Below are positions 1 to 8,736 of a stretch of DNA of 64,000 bases, in pieces. Source of the stretch: Pedobacter chinensis (GTDB lineage: Bacteria; Bacteroidota; Bacteroidia; Sphingobacteriales; Sphingobacteriaceae). Both the position numbers and the translations under genes were made by a program. The stretch lies in assembly GCF_003339865.1 (NCBI RefSeq), contig NZ_QPKV01000003.1:806001-870000 (forward strand), given 5' to 3'. Every line of letters starts with the position of its first letter. The stretch's first letter is position 1. The notes beneath the pieces are model-generated. The model had not been told where the DNA came from, did not search any database, and worked only from the letters and a program-made list of their open reading frames with translations.

Positions 1-308
1 GTACAAGGTACAAGAATAAGGCTATAATCGTTTTAGGCGTATTTGTTTGGATTTTCAATTTAAGCATACTGGCAAACTTTATAACAGGTTTATTTCTGCC
101 CGCATTTTTGTCCGTAACATTTTATCAATTAATAGTTAAAATGATTTTAGAAACATTATTTTTATGGGATGTGACTGGCTTTGCAAAAAAACGCAGTCTG
201 CTCATATTAATCCCCGTTTTAAATGTTTTGCATGTACTTTACATGATATACATCGGCATTGCCGGAAATAGTGGAAAATACAACTGGAAAGGCAGAATGG
301 TTAAATAA
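1..308 (+). CDS. Glycosyltransferase family 2-like protein, C-terminal fragment
   Basis: The reading frame is open from the left edge, so only the C-terminal ~101 residues are visible and the start is outside the window. The fragment holds two or three hydrophobic membrane segments and ends in a basic tail containing NWKGR. This is the arrangement of the C-terminal membrane anchor of processive family 2 glycosyltransferases (cellulose-synthase/PgaC-like) in Bacteroidota. The catalytic domain is not visible, so the call rests on the tail alone. The TTG at 108 that would give a short protein is internal and not a real start. The stop overlaps the next gene's ATG by one base (TAATG), which suggests translational coupling. 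Confidence 0.55.
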   Translation, partial: TRYKNKAIIVLGVFVWIFNLSILANFITGLFLPAFLSVTFYQLIVKMILETLFLWDVTGFAKKRSLLILIPVLNVLHVLYMIYIGIAGNSGKYNWKGRMVK

Positions 309-1450
309 TGGATAATAGCCCATCAAAAAAAGTTTGGTTAAAATTTAAGCGAAACAGGTTCGCGTTTGCTGGCTTAATCTTTATTTTGTTGTTAATGGTA
401 ATGGGCGTTTTGGGTTATTTAATTATGCCTGATAACTCTCCCGATGCCAATACTCAACGCGTACAAATAAGCAAAGAAAAACCGGGTGCCAGATTCAAAT
501 TTCTTATTATTGAAAAATACAATCACATTGAGAAAGTTGGTTTTTTTGAAAGAATGCTTTACGGGCAAAAACCAACTTTTAAGAGTATTCCGATTATTTC
601 TTACCAGATTGTGAATGATGAAGTTTTTGTTAAGGAATATATTGGTAAAGAAGAAAGTGGTAAAGAATCGGTTTATAAACTCAATGATCTTTGTGCAGAT
701 TGTTCTCCACTAAACAAACCAGGAACTCCAGCACAACTTTTTGAAAAGCACAACATCTATGAGCAAACTTATTATCTGGGAACAGATATTTATGGTCGTG
801 ATTTGTTAAGTCGCCTGATTTTAGGCATTCGTGTTTCTTTATCAGTTGGATTAATGGCAGTAATCATTTCTTTGTTTATAGGTGTAAGTTTAGGCGCCAT
901 TGCAGGTTATTTTGGTGGCAAGGCAGATGCGGTAATCAGCTGGTTCATGAATGTGGTTTGGTCTTTACCTTCGTTACTATTAGTGATTGCAATGTCCTTT
1001 GCGTTAGGGAAAGGCTTTTGGCAAATCTTTATTGCGGTGGGTTTATCAACCTGGGTTGATGTGGCAAGGCTGGTTAGGGGACAAGTAATGGCTTTAAAAG
1101 AAGTTGAATTTGTAGAGGCTGCAAGAGCATTGGGGTTTAGCACAAGCAGAACCATTATTAAACATATTTTGCCAAATATAGCCGGCCCAATTCTAGTTGT
1201 TGCATCTTCAAATTTTGCATCAGCAATTTTGTTGGAAACCGGTTTAAGTTTTCTTGGATTTGGCGCACAACCGCCAATGCCAAGTTGGGGCAGTATGATT
1301 AAAGAACATTATGGCTATATTATTATGGATGCAGCTTATCTTGCCGTATTGCCTGGTTTAGCAATCATGTTTACTGTTTACGCTTTTAATGTTCTGGCTA
1401 TTGGTTTACGCGATGCCTTTGATGTAAAGGGACAGAACGTTACGGTTTAG
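308..1450 (+). CDS. ABC transporter permease, DppC/OppC family
   Basis: This is a 380-aa inner-membrane permease of a peptide-type ABC importer. The N-terminal OppC-like segment has a first membrane helix at about residues 15-38. A large periplasmic insertion of roughly 110 residues follows, then LGTDIYGRDLLSR, the junction typical of the family. Further membrane helices follow, with the cytoplasmic EAA loop EAARALGFS that contacts the ATPase. The insertion makes it longer than the roughly 300-aa proteobacterial DppC, and I believe that is usual in Bacteroidota. No DppB, ATPase or binding-protein gene lies next to it here. Its start overlaps the preceding glycosyltransferase stop, and its end overlaps the convergent TfoX-like gene by 11 bases. 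Confidence 0.88.
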   Translation: MDNSPSKKVWLKFKRNRFAFAGLIFILLLMVMGVLGYLIMPDNSPDANTQRVQISKEKPGARFKFLIIEKYNHIEKVGFFERMLYGQKPTFKSIPIISYQIVNDEVFVKEYIGKEESGKESVYKLNDLCADCSPLNKPGTPAQLFEKHNIYEQTYYLGTDIYGRDLLSRLILGIRVSLSVGLMAVIISLFIGVSLGAIAGYFGGKADAVISWFMNVVWSLPSLLLVIAMSFALGKGFWQIFIAVGLSTWVDVARLVRGQVMALKEVEFVEAARALGFSTSRTIIKHILPNIAGPILVVASSNFASAILLETGLSFLGFGAQPPMPSWGSMIKEHYGYIIMDAAYLAVLPGLAIMFTVYAFNVLAIGLRDAFDVKGQNVTV

Positions 1451-1793
1451 GTTTTTTCTTCCTCTTCGAAACCTTTGCCAGTGGATTATAGGCTAATGCT
1501 AAATTTATCCAAAACATTAAATCTTCATTTTTATTAAGCACATCTTCAGAAACCAAAATATAGCCTTTCATTAGTATTTTACCATGAATCATTTGCTCCC
1601 AACCATCTTTATCTTCTAATGTAATCAAACTTTCCGGATCTAGTCTGAGCATCATTTTGTTCTTCATTACCCCCATGCACATTTTTTCATCAACCATGAA
1701 AACCAAACCACCAAACATTTCTTTTTCTTCTACATCGGGCAAGTGCATTAAGCATTCCCGAACACGATTTGAAAGTAATTCATCGTACGGCAT
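1440..1793 (-). CDS. TfoX/Sxy N-terminal domain protein
   Basis: This is a 117-aa protein that is almost entirely a TfoX N-terminal domain. It has the characteristic EKEMFGGLVFMVDEKMCMGV segment near residues 23-42, and later a GKILMKGYILVSEDV region. The tail (KRKKKPKP) is strongly basic. In gammaproteobacteria the full TfoX/Sxy protein promotes competence. Stand-alone N-terminal domains are common in Bacteroidota and have no established role, so no function is assigned. It is transcribed towards the OppC-like permease and overlaps its end by 11 bases. A spacer of about 80 bases separates it from the divergent rnhB. Confidence 0.8.
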   Translation of the reverse strand: MPYDELLSNRVRECLMHLPDVEEKEMFGGLVFMVDEKMCMGVMKNKMMLRLDPESLITLEDKDGWEQMIHGKILMKGYILVSEDVLNKNEDLMFWINLALAYNPLAKVSKRKKKPKP

Positions 1794-1859
1794 AATATTA
1801 ATGTTTAAAACTAAATTAAACCTTTAATATCCGATTGACAAAATTTAGCCGTTAATAAT

Positions 1860-1867
1860 TAAATTTG
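1860..1867 (+). promoter_or_regulatory. Bacteroidota -7 element (TAAATTTG) of rnhB
   Basis: The octamer matches TAnnTTTG exactly, and a TTGACA at 1835-1840 could serve as the -33 element 22 bases upstream. The rnhB ATG begins only four bases after the box. Transcription would then start at or next to the start codon, giving a leaderless or nearly leaderless mRNA. Confidence 0.55.
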
Positions 1868-1871
1868 CAAT

Positions 1872-2480
1872 ATGTTATTAAACTGCTATCAGGAAGAATT
1901 TTTGGAGGCCGGATGTGATGAAGCTGGGAGAGGCTGCCTTGCAGGTCCTGTTTTTGCTGCGGCAGTAATTTTACCAAAAGGCTTTGTACTTGAAGGTTTA
2001 AATGATTCCAAGCAATTATCTCACGAGCAAAGAGATTTATTAAGGCCAATTATCGAAAAAGAAGCTCTGGCCTGGGCGGTGGCTTCATGCGATCATGAAG
2101 AAATAGATCGGATCAATATACTTAATGCTTCATTTCTGGCCATGCATCGGGCGATTGAAAAATTACATACCCAGCCTCAATATCTGGTTATTGATGGAAA
2201 TCGTTTCAAAGCTTATCCACAAATTCCACACAGTTGTATTATAAAAGGTGATGGAAAATACTTAAACATTGCTGCGGCTTCCATCCTGGCAAAAACGCAT
2301 CGTGATGAATATATGAGTAATCTCCATATTGATTATCCGCACTATAATTGGCAGCAAAATAAAGGCTATCCAACCATCGCGCATAGAAAAGCTGTTATTG
2401 AAATCGGATTATCTCCCTTTCATAGAAAAACTTTTAATGTGAGCGATCCACAATTAGAATTGTTTTCAAAAAATGCCTAA
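1872..2480 (+). CDS. rnhB: Ribonuclease HII
   Basis: This 202-aa enzyme is expected to cleave the RNA strand of RNA-DNA hybrids and to initiate removal of single ribonucleotides from DNA. The type 2 RNase H signature GCDEAGRG lies near residues 14-21, giving the first two acidic metal ligands (Asp16, Glu17). It is followed by LNDSKQLS, and by YLVIDGN with the third acidic residue near 107. Length is normal for the family. The ATG at 1872 fits because the conserved domain begins within ten residues. The next gene on the same strand starts 21 bases after its stop, so the two may be cotranscribed, although the downstream glycosyltransferase has no obvious functional tie. Confidence 0.95.
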   Translation: MLLNCYQEEFLEAGCDEAGRGCLAGPVFAAAVILPKGFVLEGLNDSKQLSHEQRDLLRPIIEKEALAWAVASCDHEEIDRINILNASFLAMHRAIEKLHTQPQYLVIDGNRFKAYPQIPHSCIIKGDGKYLNIAAASILAKTHRDEYMSNLHIDYPHYNWQQNKGYPTIAHRKAVIEIGLSPFHRKTFNVSDPQLELFSKNA

Positions 2481-2501
2481 ATTTCGTATTTTCACAACAT
2501 T

Positions 2502-3704
2502 GTGAAAATTCTGTTGATTACTAAGCGGATCCCCTTCCCGCCAAATAGTGGTTATCCAATTGTGGTTTACAATACCATGAAAGGCCTGCTGCAACTTGGT
2601 GCAGATATCACTTTGTTTAGCCTTAATCCAAGTAAAGGCAGAGTAGATATTGAAGATGTTTATGATCCGATTTTCGATCAAATCAATTATCACACGGTTG
2701 ATTTAGATATTGAAGTGAACGTGTGGTCTGCCTTCTTTAACATTTTTACTAACCAATCTTATAACGTTTCAAGGTATTATAGCGAAGAAGCTGCCCGACA
2801 ACTGGAAAATGTACTGCGTGAAAATATTTTTGATATTATTCAATTTGAAGGATTGTTTGTTGTGCCATATCTGGATGTGGTAAAAGCAAACAGTAACGCA
2901 AAGCTGATTTACCGGGCCCATAATATAGAGTTTACTATGTGGGAACGTCTTTCCCATTCAGAAAGTTTTTTGATAAGGAGAAAGTACCTGGCTTTTCTCG
3001 CGCAAAGATTAAAAGCTTACGAAACTGATCAGATCAATCGCTTTCATCAAATATTTGCGATAAGTGAACCAGATCGGCAAAGTATTATCCGCTTCGGTTG
3101 CGAAGTGCCGATGTCGGTTTTTCCGGTAGCCATTGACCTGGAGAAATACCAGATCGACAAATCAAAAACGAGTTTTCCAACCCTTTTTCATTTAGGTGCA
3201 ATGGATTGGCGGCCAAACCAGGAAGGACTTGAATGGTTTTTGGATGATATTTGGCCGGATATAGAAAGGCTAAATAAAGATCTGCGGTTTTATATTGCAG
3301 GTAAAAACATGCAGAAACATTTCTTTGATTATGATTCAGAAAACCTGATTGTGGAAGGCGAGGTTTTTGATGCAGTGGAATTTATGAATTCTAAAGCAAT
3401 TATGATTGTACCCTTAATCTCCGGAACAGGAATGAGAGTGAAAATTATAGAAGGGATGGCCATGAAAAAATGCATTATTGCAACCACAACCGCAGCAGAA
3501 GGCATCAATTGCAGACATGGACACGATATTCTGATTGCAGATTCTGCAGATGAGTTTTACCGGTATATTTTACAATGTATCATTAACCCTAAACGCTGGA
3601 TGGAAATAGGGGAGAACGCCCGGAAAACGGTGGAGAACGATCATGGAATAAAGTTAATAGCAGGCAAAATGCTGGAGATTTATGAAGGGCTGATTAGTGC
3701 TTAA
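2502..3704 (+). CDS. Glycosyltransferase, GT4-like (GT-B fold)
   Basis: This 400-aa cytoplasmic glycosyltransferase starts at a GTG. The N-terminal half begins MKILLITKRIPFPPNSGYP, the usual glycine-rich first loop of the acceptor-binding Rossmann domain. The C-terminal half has LGAMDWRPNQEGLEWF, then ISGTGMRVKIIEGMAMKK with the acidic residue expected to contact the sugar nucleotide. It resembles the group annotated as sugar transferases related to PEP-CTERM/Wzy loci. Donor and acceptor cannot be told from sequence. It follows rnhB at 21 bases, and a 329-base gap separates it from gcvT. Confidence 0.82.
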   Translation: MKILLITKRIPFPPNSGYPIVVYNTMKGLLQLGADITLFSLNPSKGRVDIEDVYDPIFDQINYHTVDLDIEVNVWSAFFNIFTNQSYNVSRYYSEEAARQLENVLRENIFDIIQFEGLFVVPYLDVVKANSNAKLIYRAHNIEFTMWERLSHSESFLIRRKYLAFLAQRLKAYETDQINRFHQIFAISEPDRQSIIRFGCEVPMSVFPVAIDLEKYQIDKSKTSFPTLFHLGAMDWRPNQEGLEWFLDDIWPDIERLNKDLRFYIAGKNMQKHFFDYDSENLIVEGEVFDAVEFMNSKAIMIVPLISGTGMRVKIIEGMAMKKCIIATTTAAEGINCRHGHDILIADSADEFYRYILQCIINPKRWMEIGENARKTVENDHGIKLIAGKMLEIYEGLISA

Positions 3705-4033
3705 GCAGCCATTTTCTGTCAACGAAAACGACTGGTGGTTTTCAACTGTCTTTTTTCCAAGGTAAGCGAAACAACGATTGTGCTTAATGGGAAGCTGGGG
3801 TTTGATGGAATCGGGGTAACTGAAATTTTGTGACGCGATTTACTCATAATGCCCATAATTTTCCAAAATTGGATTTAAATATCTCTCAAAATTAACCCCA
3901 AAACATTACAGTTTTCTTAGTACTTTTGCGCCAACTAAATATTAAGTATGAAACCATCTTAATTTGCTAAAAAAATCTAATTGAACAGGCAAATGACGCA
4001 GGAATCATCTCTTTAAAAAACAATTACATACGG
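3705..4033 (+). other. Intergenic region upstream of gcvT
   Basis: These 329 bases contain no credible gene. The only signal I see is a Bacteroidota-type -7 box at 3921-3928. The roughly 100-base leader between it and gcvT contains a four-codon ORF (MKPS, 3948-3962) of unknown relevance. I do not see the paired conserved cores of a glycine riboswitch. Confidence 0.5.
3921..3928 (+). promoter_or_regulatory. Bacteroidota -7 element (TACTTTTG) upstream of gcvT
   Basis: The octamer is an exact match to TAnnTTTG in an otherwise non-coding stretch. No clear -33 TTG is found at the expected spacing. Transcription from here would give gcvT a leader of about 100 bases. Confidence 0.45.
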
Positions 4034-5113
4034 ATGAAAAATACCGCATTAACAGAAAAACACATTGCTTTAGGCGCTAAAATGGTTCCATTTGCAGGCT
4101 ACAATATGCCAGTTACTTACGAAGGTATAAATGCAGAACACGCAACTGTGCGGAATGGCGTTGGCGTTTTTGATGTAAGCCACATGGGCGAGTTTATTTT
4201 AAAAGGCGAAAATGCTTTGGATTTAATTCAACGGGTAACCAGCAACGATGCATCAAAACTGTATGACGGCAAAGTTCAGTATTCATGCTTACCTAATAAA
4301 GATGGCGGTATTGTAGATGATCTTTTGGTTTATCGCATTGATGATAAAACCTATATGCTGGTTGTTAATGCATCGAACATTGAAAAAGATTGGAACTGGA
4401 TTCAAGGTTTTAATGATCAGGATGTGGAAATGCACAATATATCTGACAAAACCTCACTTCTGGCCATTCAGGGGCCTAAAGCGGCAGATGCACTGCAAAG
4501 TTTAACTGATGTGAACCTGGCATCGATGGAGTACTACACCTTTGTTAAAGGTACTTTTGCAGGTGTGGATAACGTGGTTATTTCTGCAACAGGTTATACC
4601 GGCGCAGGTGGTTTCGAGATTTATTTCGAAAACCAATATGCTGATCAGATTTGGGATGCGATTTTCGAAGCTGGTGCAGCCTATAATATCAAACCAATTG
4701 GTTTAGGTGCCCGCGATACTTTACGCCTGGAAATGGGCTTTTGTTTATACGGAAATGATATTGATGATACTACTTCGCCAATTGAAGCTGGCTTAGGCTG
4801 GATTACCAAATTTTCTAAATCTTTTACTAATTCTGAAGCCTTGCAAGCCCAAAAGGAAGCAGGTATTCAAAAAAAATTGGTTGGTTTTGAAATGATTGAT
4901 CGCGGCATCCCTCGTCATGATTACGAAATTGCTGATGCTGAAGGTAATATCATTGGAAAAGTAACATCAGGAACGCAGGCACCATCATTGCAAAAAGCAA
5001 TTGGTATGGGCTATGTTGCAAAAGATTTCTCAAAAGAAGGTACTGAGATTTTTATCTTAATCCGAAATACACCAATTAAAGCTAAAGTAGTTAAGTTTCC
5101 TTTTTACAAGTAA
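4034..5113 (+). CDS. gcvT: Glycine cleavage system T protein (aminomethyltransferase)
   Basis: This 359-aa protein is the tetrahydrofolate-dependent T protein. It takes the aminomethyl group from the lipoylated H protein and releases ammonia and 5,10-methylene-THF. Recognisable family segments, in order, are [10 protein letters not shown] near residue 42, [11 protein letters not shown] near 92 with the conserved aspartate, [13 protein letters not shown] near 185, [13 protein letters not shown] near 230, and the C-terminal barrel with GIPRHDYEI and [12 protein letters not shown]. The length is typical. Genes for the P and H proteins are not in this window, so the system is dispersed, as is common in Bacteroidota. 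It is followed 76 bases later by the comB-like gene. Confidence 0.95.
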   Translation: MKNTALTEKHIALGAKMVPFAGYNMPVTYEGINAEHATVRNGVGVFDVSHMGEFILKGENALDLIQRVTSNDASKLYDGKVQYSCLPNKDGGIVDDLLVYRIDDKTYMLVVNASNIEKDWNWIQGFNDQDVEMHNISDKTSLLAIQGPKAADALQSLTDVNLASMEYYTFVKGTFAGVDNVVISATGYTGAGGFEIYFENQYADQIWDAIFEAGAAYNIKPIGLGARDTLRLEMGFCLYGNDIDDTTSPIEAGLGWITKFSKSFTNSEALQAQKEAGIQKKLVGFEMIDRGIPRHDYEIADAEGNIIGKVTSGTQAPSLQKAIGMGYVAKDFSKEGTEIFILIRNTPIKAKVVKFPFYK

Positions 5114-5189
5114 GGTTTAGGGTTAAAGTTGTAGGGTTAATACACCCAAACCCTATACCTTTAACCTTACGCCTTTTACATTTTTTCTC

Positions 5190-5915
5190 GTGTCAAAAAA
5201 AATAGAAGTTTGTTTAACACCCGCTTTGATCGGTTTATATGATATCGAACAAAGCATTGTAGTCGTTATTGATATCTTAAGAGCAACCTCATCCATTACC
5301 TACGGAATTGATAATGGCGCAGAAGCCATTATTCCCGTTGCTAATGTGGATGATTGCCTGAATTATAGCGACAAAGGCTTTCTATTGGCTGCAGAGCGCA
5401 ATGGAGAAGTTGTTGTTGGCTACGATTTTGGGAATTCTCCATTTTCCTACACCAAAGAAAAGGTGGCAGGTAAAACAATAGTGCTTACCACCACAAATGG
5501 AACCAAAGCCTTGCATTTGGCCAATAAAAGAGCTTATCAAGTTGTTATTGGCTCTTTTTTAAATTTAGATGCGCTTTGCAATTATCTTGAAAGTCAGAAT
5601 AAAAACGTGCTTTTACTTTGTGCAGGATGGAAAGATCAATTCAATTTGGAAGATACCTTGTTTGCGGGAGCAGTGGTAAATAAACTTCGTAAAAATTTTA
5701 AACACTTTGATGATTCCAGTGTTGCTGCCGAAGATTTATATCTTTTAGCAAAAGAAGATTTAAGAAAATATCTCCATAAATCTTCTCATAGTCACCGTCT
5801 TGCTCAATTAAATATTGAAGAAGATGTTGTTTTTTGCTTGCAATTGAATATTTGTAAGGCTATTCCTGTTTTAGATGGGGAAAGATTGATAGCCCTGAAC
5901 CCAAAAGCCTTTTAA
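5190..5915 (+). CDS. comB: ComB-family 2-phosphosulfolactate phosphatase
   Basis: This 241-aa protein matches the ComB family, whose archaeal and bacterial members hydrolyse 2-phosphosulfolactate to sulfolactate and phosphate. Visible family features are VVVIDILRATSSI near residue 25, LLAAERNG near 68, and IVLTTTNGTKAL near 99. LLCAGWKDQFNLEDTLFAG is found near 146. The usual role is coenzyme M synthesis or sulfolactate metabolism. Bacteroidota do not make coenzyme M, so the true substrate here is unknown and the symbol reflects family only. The start is a GTG at 5190, because no upstream ATG is in frame and the domain begins immediately. Confidence 0.82.
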   Translation: MSKKIEVCLTPALIGLYDIEQSIVVVIDILRATSSITYGIDNGAEAIIPVANVDDCLNYSDKGFLLAAERNGEVVVGYDFGNSPFSYTKEKVAGKTIVLTTTNGTKALHLANKRAYQVVIGSFLNLDALCNYLESQNKNVLLLCAGWKDQFNLEDTLFAGAVVNKLRKNFKHFDDSSVAAEDLYLLAKEDLRKYLHKSSHSHRLAQLNIEEDVVFCLQLNICKAIPVLDGERLIALNPKAF

Positions 5916-5994
5916 AGGTGCTTAATGGCACATTAGAATATCAAAAGACAAAACCTTTAGAATCCTGATTTACTTTTTCAGAAAAGCAGGGAAT

Positions 5995-6768
5995 TTAGGG
6001 CTTTGTTATCAGTTCTCTGATTGTAGGCGTGTTTTTAATGGTAATTAATGCCTCTTCGTGTGCCAGCCAATAAATATCCTCAGCACGTTTCATATCGAAA
6101 GTACTGATTGCACCCAAACCTTTAGGCTCAATCATCACACTACAAAACTTGGCTTTGCGCTCCATGTCATGATTGATAGACATCACACCCGCCCGACCCA
6201 TTAAGTTTGTAATACCGGTAATTTTATCTACAGGTTTTAAATGATTACACGAAGAGCCAATAATAAAATCACATTTCTCCATCAAAGGCTCAACCGGGAA
6301 ATTATTCAAAATTCCGCCATCAACATACATTTGCCCTTCTATCATAATGGGCCTGAAAATTCCAGGGATGCAGCTGGATGCATGTATGGAGCGAATTAAC
6401 GGTCCTTTTGTAAAATAAACCAATTTGCCTTCACTGAAATTTACTGCTGCAATAGTTAAAGGGATTTTGAGTTTTTCAATAGCATCTTCAGGGAAATACT
6501 CCTTTAAAATCAATGAAGTGTTTTCGATGTTAATTAACCCTAAAGATCCTACTGCCGGGCGAACAAAACGCCATAATCTCGTTTTCAGGAAAATACTCAA
6601 ACCTTCTTCCGGATCTATACCTGCAGCAAAAAATGCTCCGGCAATTGCTCCCGCGCTCGTTCCACTGATATGACTGAAAGTTATACCCAAATTGCTAAAT
6701 GCTTTTAAAACACCTAAATGAGCTATTCCTCTGATTCCGCCTCCTGATAATACTATACCAACTTTCAT
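5995..6768 (-). CDS. Patatin-like phospholipase (RssA/NTE family)
   Basis: This is a 257-aa alpha/beta hydrolase-like acyl hydrolase with a Ser-Asp dyad. The oxyanion-hole segment GGGIRGIAHLGVL lies near residues 9-21. The nucleophile elbow GTSAGA is near residue 37, and the catalytic aspartate motif DGG lies near residue 150. It has no signal peptide, so it is probably cytoplasmic and acts on membrane lipid or acyl-ester substrates. The length matches single-domain RssA-like proteins. It lies 78 bases downstream of gldB on the same strand, with short A/T-rich sequence between, so cotranscription is possible. Confidence 0.9.
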   Translation of the reverse strand: MKVGIVLSGGGIRGIAHLGVLKAFSNLGITFSHISGTSAGAIAGAFFAAGIDPEEGLSIFLKTRLWRFVRPAVGSLGLINIENTSLILKEYFPEDAIEKLKIPLTIAAVNFSEGKLVYFTKGPLIRSIHASSCIPGIFRPIMIEGQMYVDGGILNNFPVEPLMEKCDFIIGSSCNHLKPVDKITGITNLMGRAGVMSINHDMERKAKFCSVMIEPKGLGAISTFDMKRAEDIYWLAHEEALITIKNTPTIRELITKP

Positions 6769-6846
6769 CTCTACTGGTTAACTGTTAAAATTGATTAATC
6801 GGTTAAATTGCTTACAAATTGCAAACTACCAACTAAAAACTGTATG

Positions 6847-7881
6847 CTACTTCTGCTTAGGTTTGTATTTCGATTGATTGAGAATTTTTTGCGTATCGTG
6901 ATCAGCCATAAGTTGTTGTAGCGTAACTTTCGGATTTTCGGCCATATATTTTCGCACAATTTGCCATCCGGTCCACACTCCCAGTTTCGGAGCTGACTCC
7001 CGCTTTTCTCCCAAACCTGGTGTAAAAGGTCCTTCAGATAAGAAAACCTGTATTTTTTGATAGTCAGTTTCATAAAGAAAACTATTCTCCAGAAAATATG
7101 CCCAGATATCGCCCTCGAAATTTTGAGCCCACTGTAACTGATCTTTCGTATACCCTATCTTAACAGAATCGGCAATGTTTTCAGGTAAAACCTGATCCAG
7201 AAAATACAGGATTTTCCCCTGGAAGATCATTTTTGATAATAAAGTTCTGTTCTCATCAGGTTCTGCAAATAATTCTTCGTGCGCATAGGTTTCCGCTACG
7301 CGTGGAACGATATATTCTGGTGTAAACCTTCGGGATAAGTATAGCGGAACGCTTTGAACTATAGCCGTGTAAAATTTACTATCCTTACCTAAAAACATAT
7401 CCAATCCAATCCCCAAATAATTGTCGCCTACAGGCATTTGATAGGCGAAGCCCGATACAAAGGATATTATTTTTGGAACCTTCGCCTTTGGATAATAATA
7501 TTTAATGTATTTAAAGGTTTCTGTCAAACCTTCTTCGTGAGCTTTCAGGTTTGGGTAAACACTATCAACTTCTTTGGTTAAATCACTATAAGCCTGATCT
7601 TTAAACAACGTATTCAATACTTCTTCATTGCTATATTCAGGCGATCCGATCATCTTATGAATATAGTCATCGTAGAAAAAACCGTATTTATTTAAAAATG
7701 CAATATTGGTTTGACCTGTATTTTTATCTCTTGCTGCAAACAGCTCTTTATCAAAGCGTTCTATTTTGATATTCAGATTTATCTGGCTCACATCGGGCCT
7801 TTTACTTTGCTTACAGGAAATAAGTGCTGCGGCAAAAAGAAAAATTAGATAAATTTGCCTGTGTTTTACGTTATACTTCAT
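6847..7881 (-). CDS. gldB: Gliding motility lipoprotein GldB
   Basis: This 344-aa exported lipoprotein has an N-terminal basic and hydrophobic signal ending in the lipobox LISC. It continues with a segment typical of GldB that includes IKIERFDKELF. Later regions such as YYPKAKVPKIISFVSG, DNYLGIGLDMFLG, and ETYAHEELFAEP also fit the family. GldB is needed for gliding and linked type IX secretion in Flavobacterium, but it also occurs in non-gliding relatives. I use the ATG at 7881 rather than the TTG at 7923, because a -7 box (7888-7895) lies just upstream and the longer form would put extra residues before the signal peptide. nadE nearby is a synteny I recall from other Bacteroidota. Confidence 0.88.
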   Translation of the reverse strand: MKYNVKHRQIYLIFLFAAALISCKQSKRPDVSQINLNIKIERFDKELFAARDKNTGQTNIAFLNKYGFFYDDYIHKMIGSPEYSNEEVLNTLFKDQAYSDLTKEVDSVYPNLKAHEEGLTETFKYIKYYYPKAKVPKIISFVSGFAYQMPVGDNYLGIGLDMFLGKDSKFYTAIVQSVPLYLSRRFTPEYIVPRVAETYAHEELFAEPDENRTLLSKMIFQGKILYFLDQVLPENIADSVKIGYTKDQLQWAQNFEGDIWAYFLENSFLYETDYQKIQVFLSEGPFTPGLGEKRESAPKLGVWTGWQIVRKYMAENPKVTLQQLMADHDTQKILNQSKYKPKQK

Positions 7882-7887
7882 GTACAA

Positions 7888-7895
7888 CAAACTTA
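7888..7895 (-). promoter_or_regulatory. Bacteroidota -7 element (TAAGTTTG) of gldB
   Basis: On the minus strand this octamer matches TAnnTTTG exactly. It lies six bases upstream of the gldB ATG, so the transcript would have almost no leader. It supports the downstream start choice. Confidence 0.5.
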
Positions 7896-8040
7896 GATAA
7901 AACCAGGGAGCATTCACGAACACAATAAAAAAAATATTGATTTACAATTGTTTTGGTGTAAAAAACATTGTTAAAAACAATTTTAGTTAATTTCTCCTTT
8001 ATATAAATTAAACGGATTTAGGAGAAGAGGTATAGTAAAT

Positions 8041-8721
8041 ATGAAAAAAATAGCGACAATTTTAATTTTATCCTTTTTAAGTCTTGGTGGTTGGGCTCAA
8101 ACTTCTCCGCTTACAAGCTACGGGTTCAGACTTGGGTTAACCGCCACACCAACTATAGGCTGGGTTAAACCAGAGCAGGGGAAAACCAATAGCGTTGCAT
8201 TAGGTTTTTCTTATGGTTTGATTGGTGATTTTAATTTCGCCCCTAACTACAGCTTTTCTACAGCACTTACGGTAACCACTGTGAATGGAAAAAGTACCGA
8301 GGCTGATCCGGTATATATTAAAAGTATGGATCATGGTGCTAATCCGAATATTCCTGTTGCTTACGATTTAAAATATAAAATACAGTATTTAGAATTGCCA
8401 TTAACCGTTAAGTTAAAAACAATTAAAGAAAATGGCAGACGTTTCTATGGCCAGTTTGGTCTATCCAACGCCGTTTTACTAAGTGCCAAACAAGATGCCG
8501 TAAGTGGAAACACAAAATTTGATGATGTTAAAATTTCAGATTATACCAAGTTTTATCGTGCCGGATTGTTAATTGGTGGAGGTGGTGAATTTGATATTTC
8601 TGGAAATGCAAGTGTTATTGCTGGCTTAACTTTTAACAATGGATTTACCAATATAACAACCGATAAAAATAGAGACGTTAGAAATCACTATTTAGCACTT
8701 AATTTTGGAATATTCTTTTAA
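8041..8721 (+). CDS. Outer-membrane beta-barrel protein (PorT-like family)
   Basis: This 226-aa protein has a cleavable signal peptide ending near WAQ (residues 18-20). Alternating hydrophobic/polar strands follow, and it ends in an aromatic residue (NFGIFF), as expected for a small outer-membrane barrel. The pattern (FRLGLTATPTIGW near the start, then IQYLELPLTVKLK mid-protein) is that of the OMP_b-brl_2/PorT-like family, whose members are mostly uncharacterised. An AGGAGAAGAGG run lies about 10 bases upstream of the ATG and could act as a ribosome binding site. It lies 15 bases before nadE, so the two may be cotranscribed. Confidence 0.8.
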   Translation: MKKIATILILSFLSLGGWAQTSPLTSYGFRLGLTATPTIGWVKPEQGKTNSVALGFSYGLIGDFNFAPNYSFSTALTVTTVNGKSTEADPVYIKSMDHGANPNIPVAYDLKYKIQYLELPLTVKLKTIKENGRRFYGQFGLSNAVLLSAKQDAVSGNTKFDDVKISDYTKFYRAGLLIGGGGEFDISGNASVIAGLTFNNGFTNITTDKNRDVRNHYLALNFGIFF

Positions 8722-8736
8722 TCATATACCTCGAAA

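Noticed and set aside
907..1155. Minus-strand ORF inside the OppC-like permease gene
   Set aside because: It lies wholly within a well-supported gene on the other strand, has no recognisable domain, and looks like a shadow frame.
3930..4033. Possible glycine riboswitch upstream of gcvT
   Set aside because: I could not find the conserved paired cores of a glycine riboswitch. The leader is only about 100 bases and A+T-rich.
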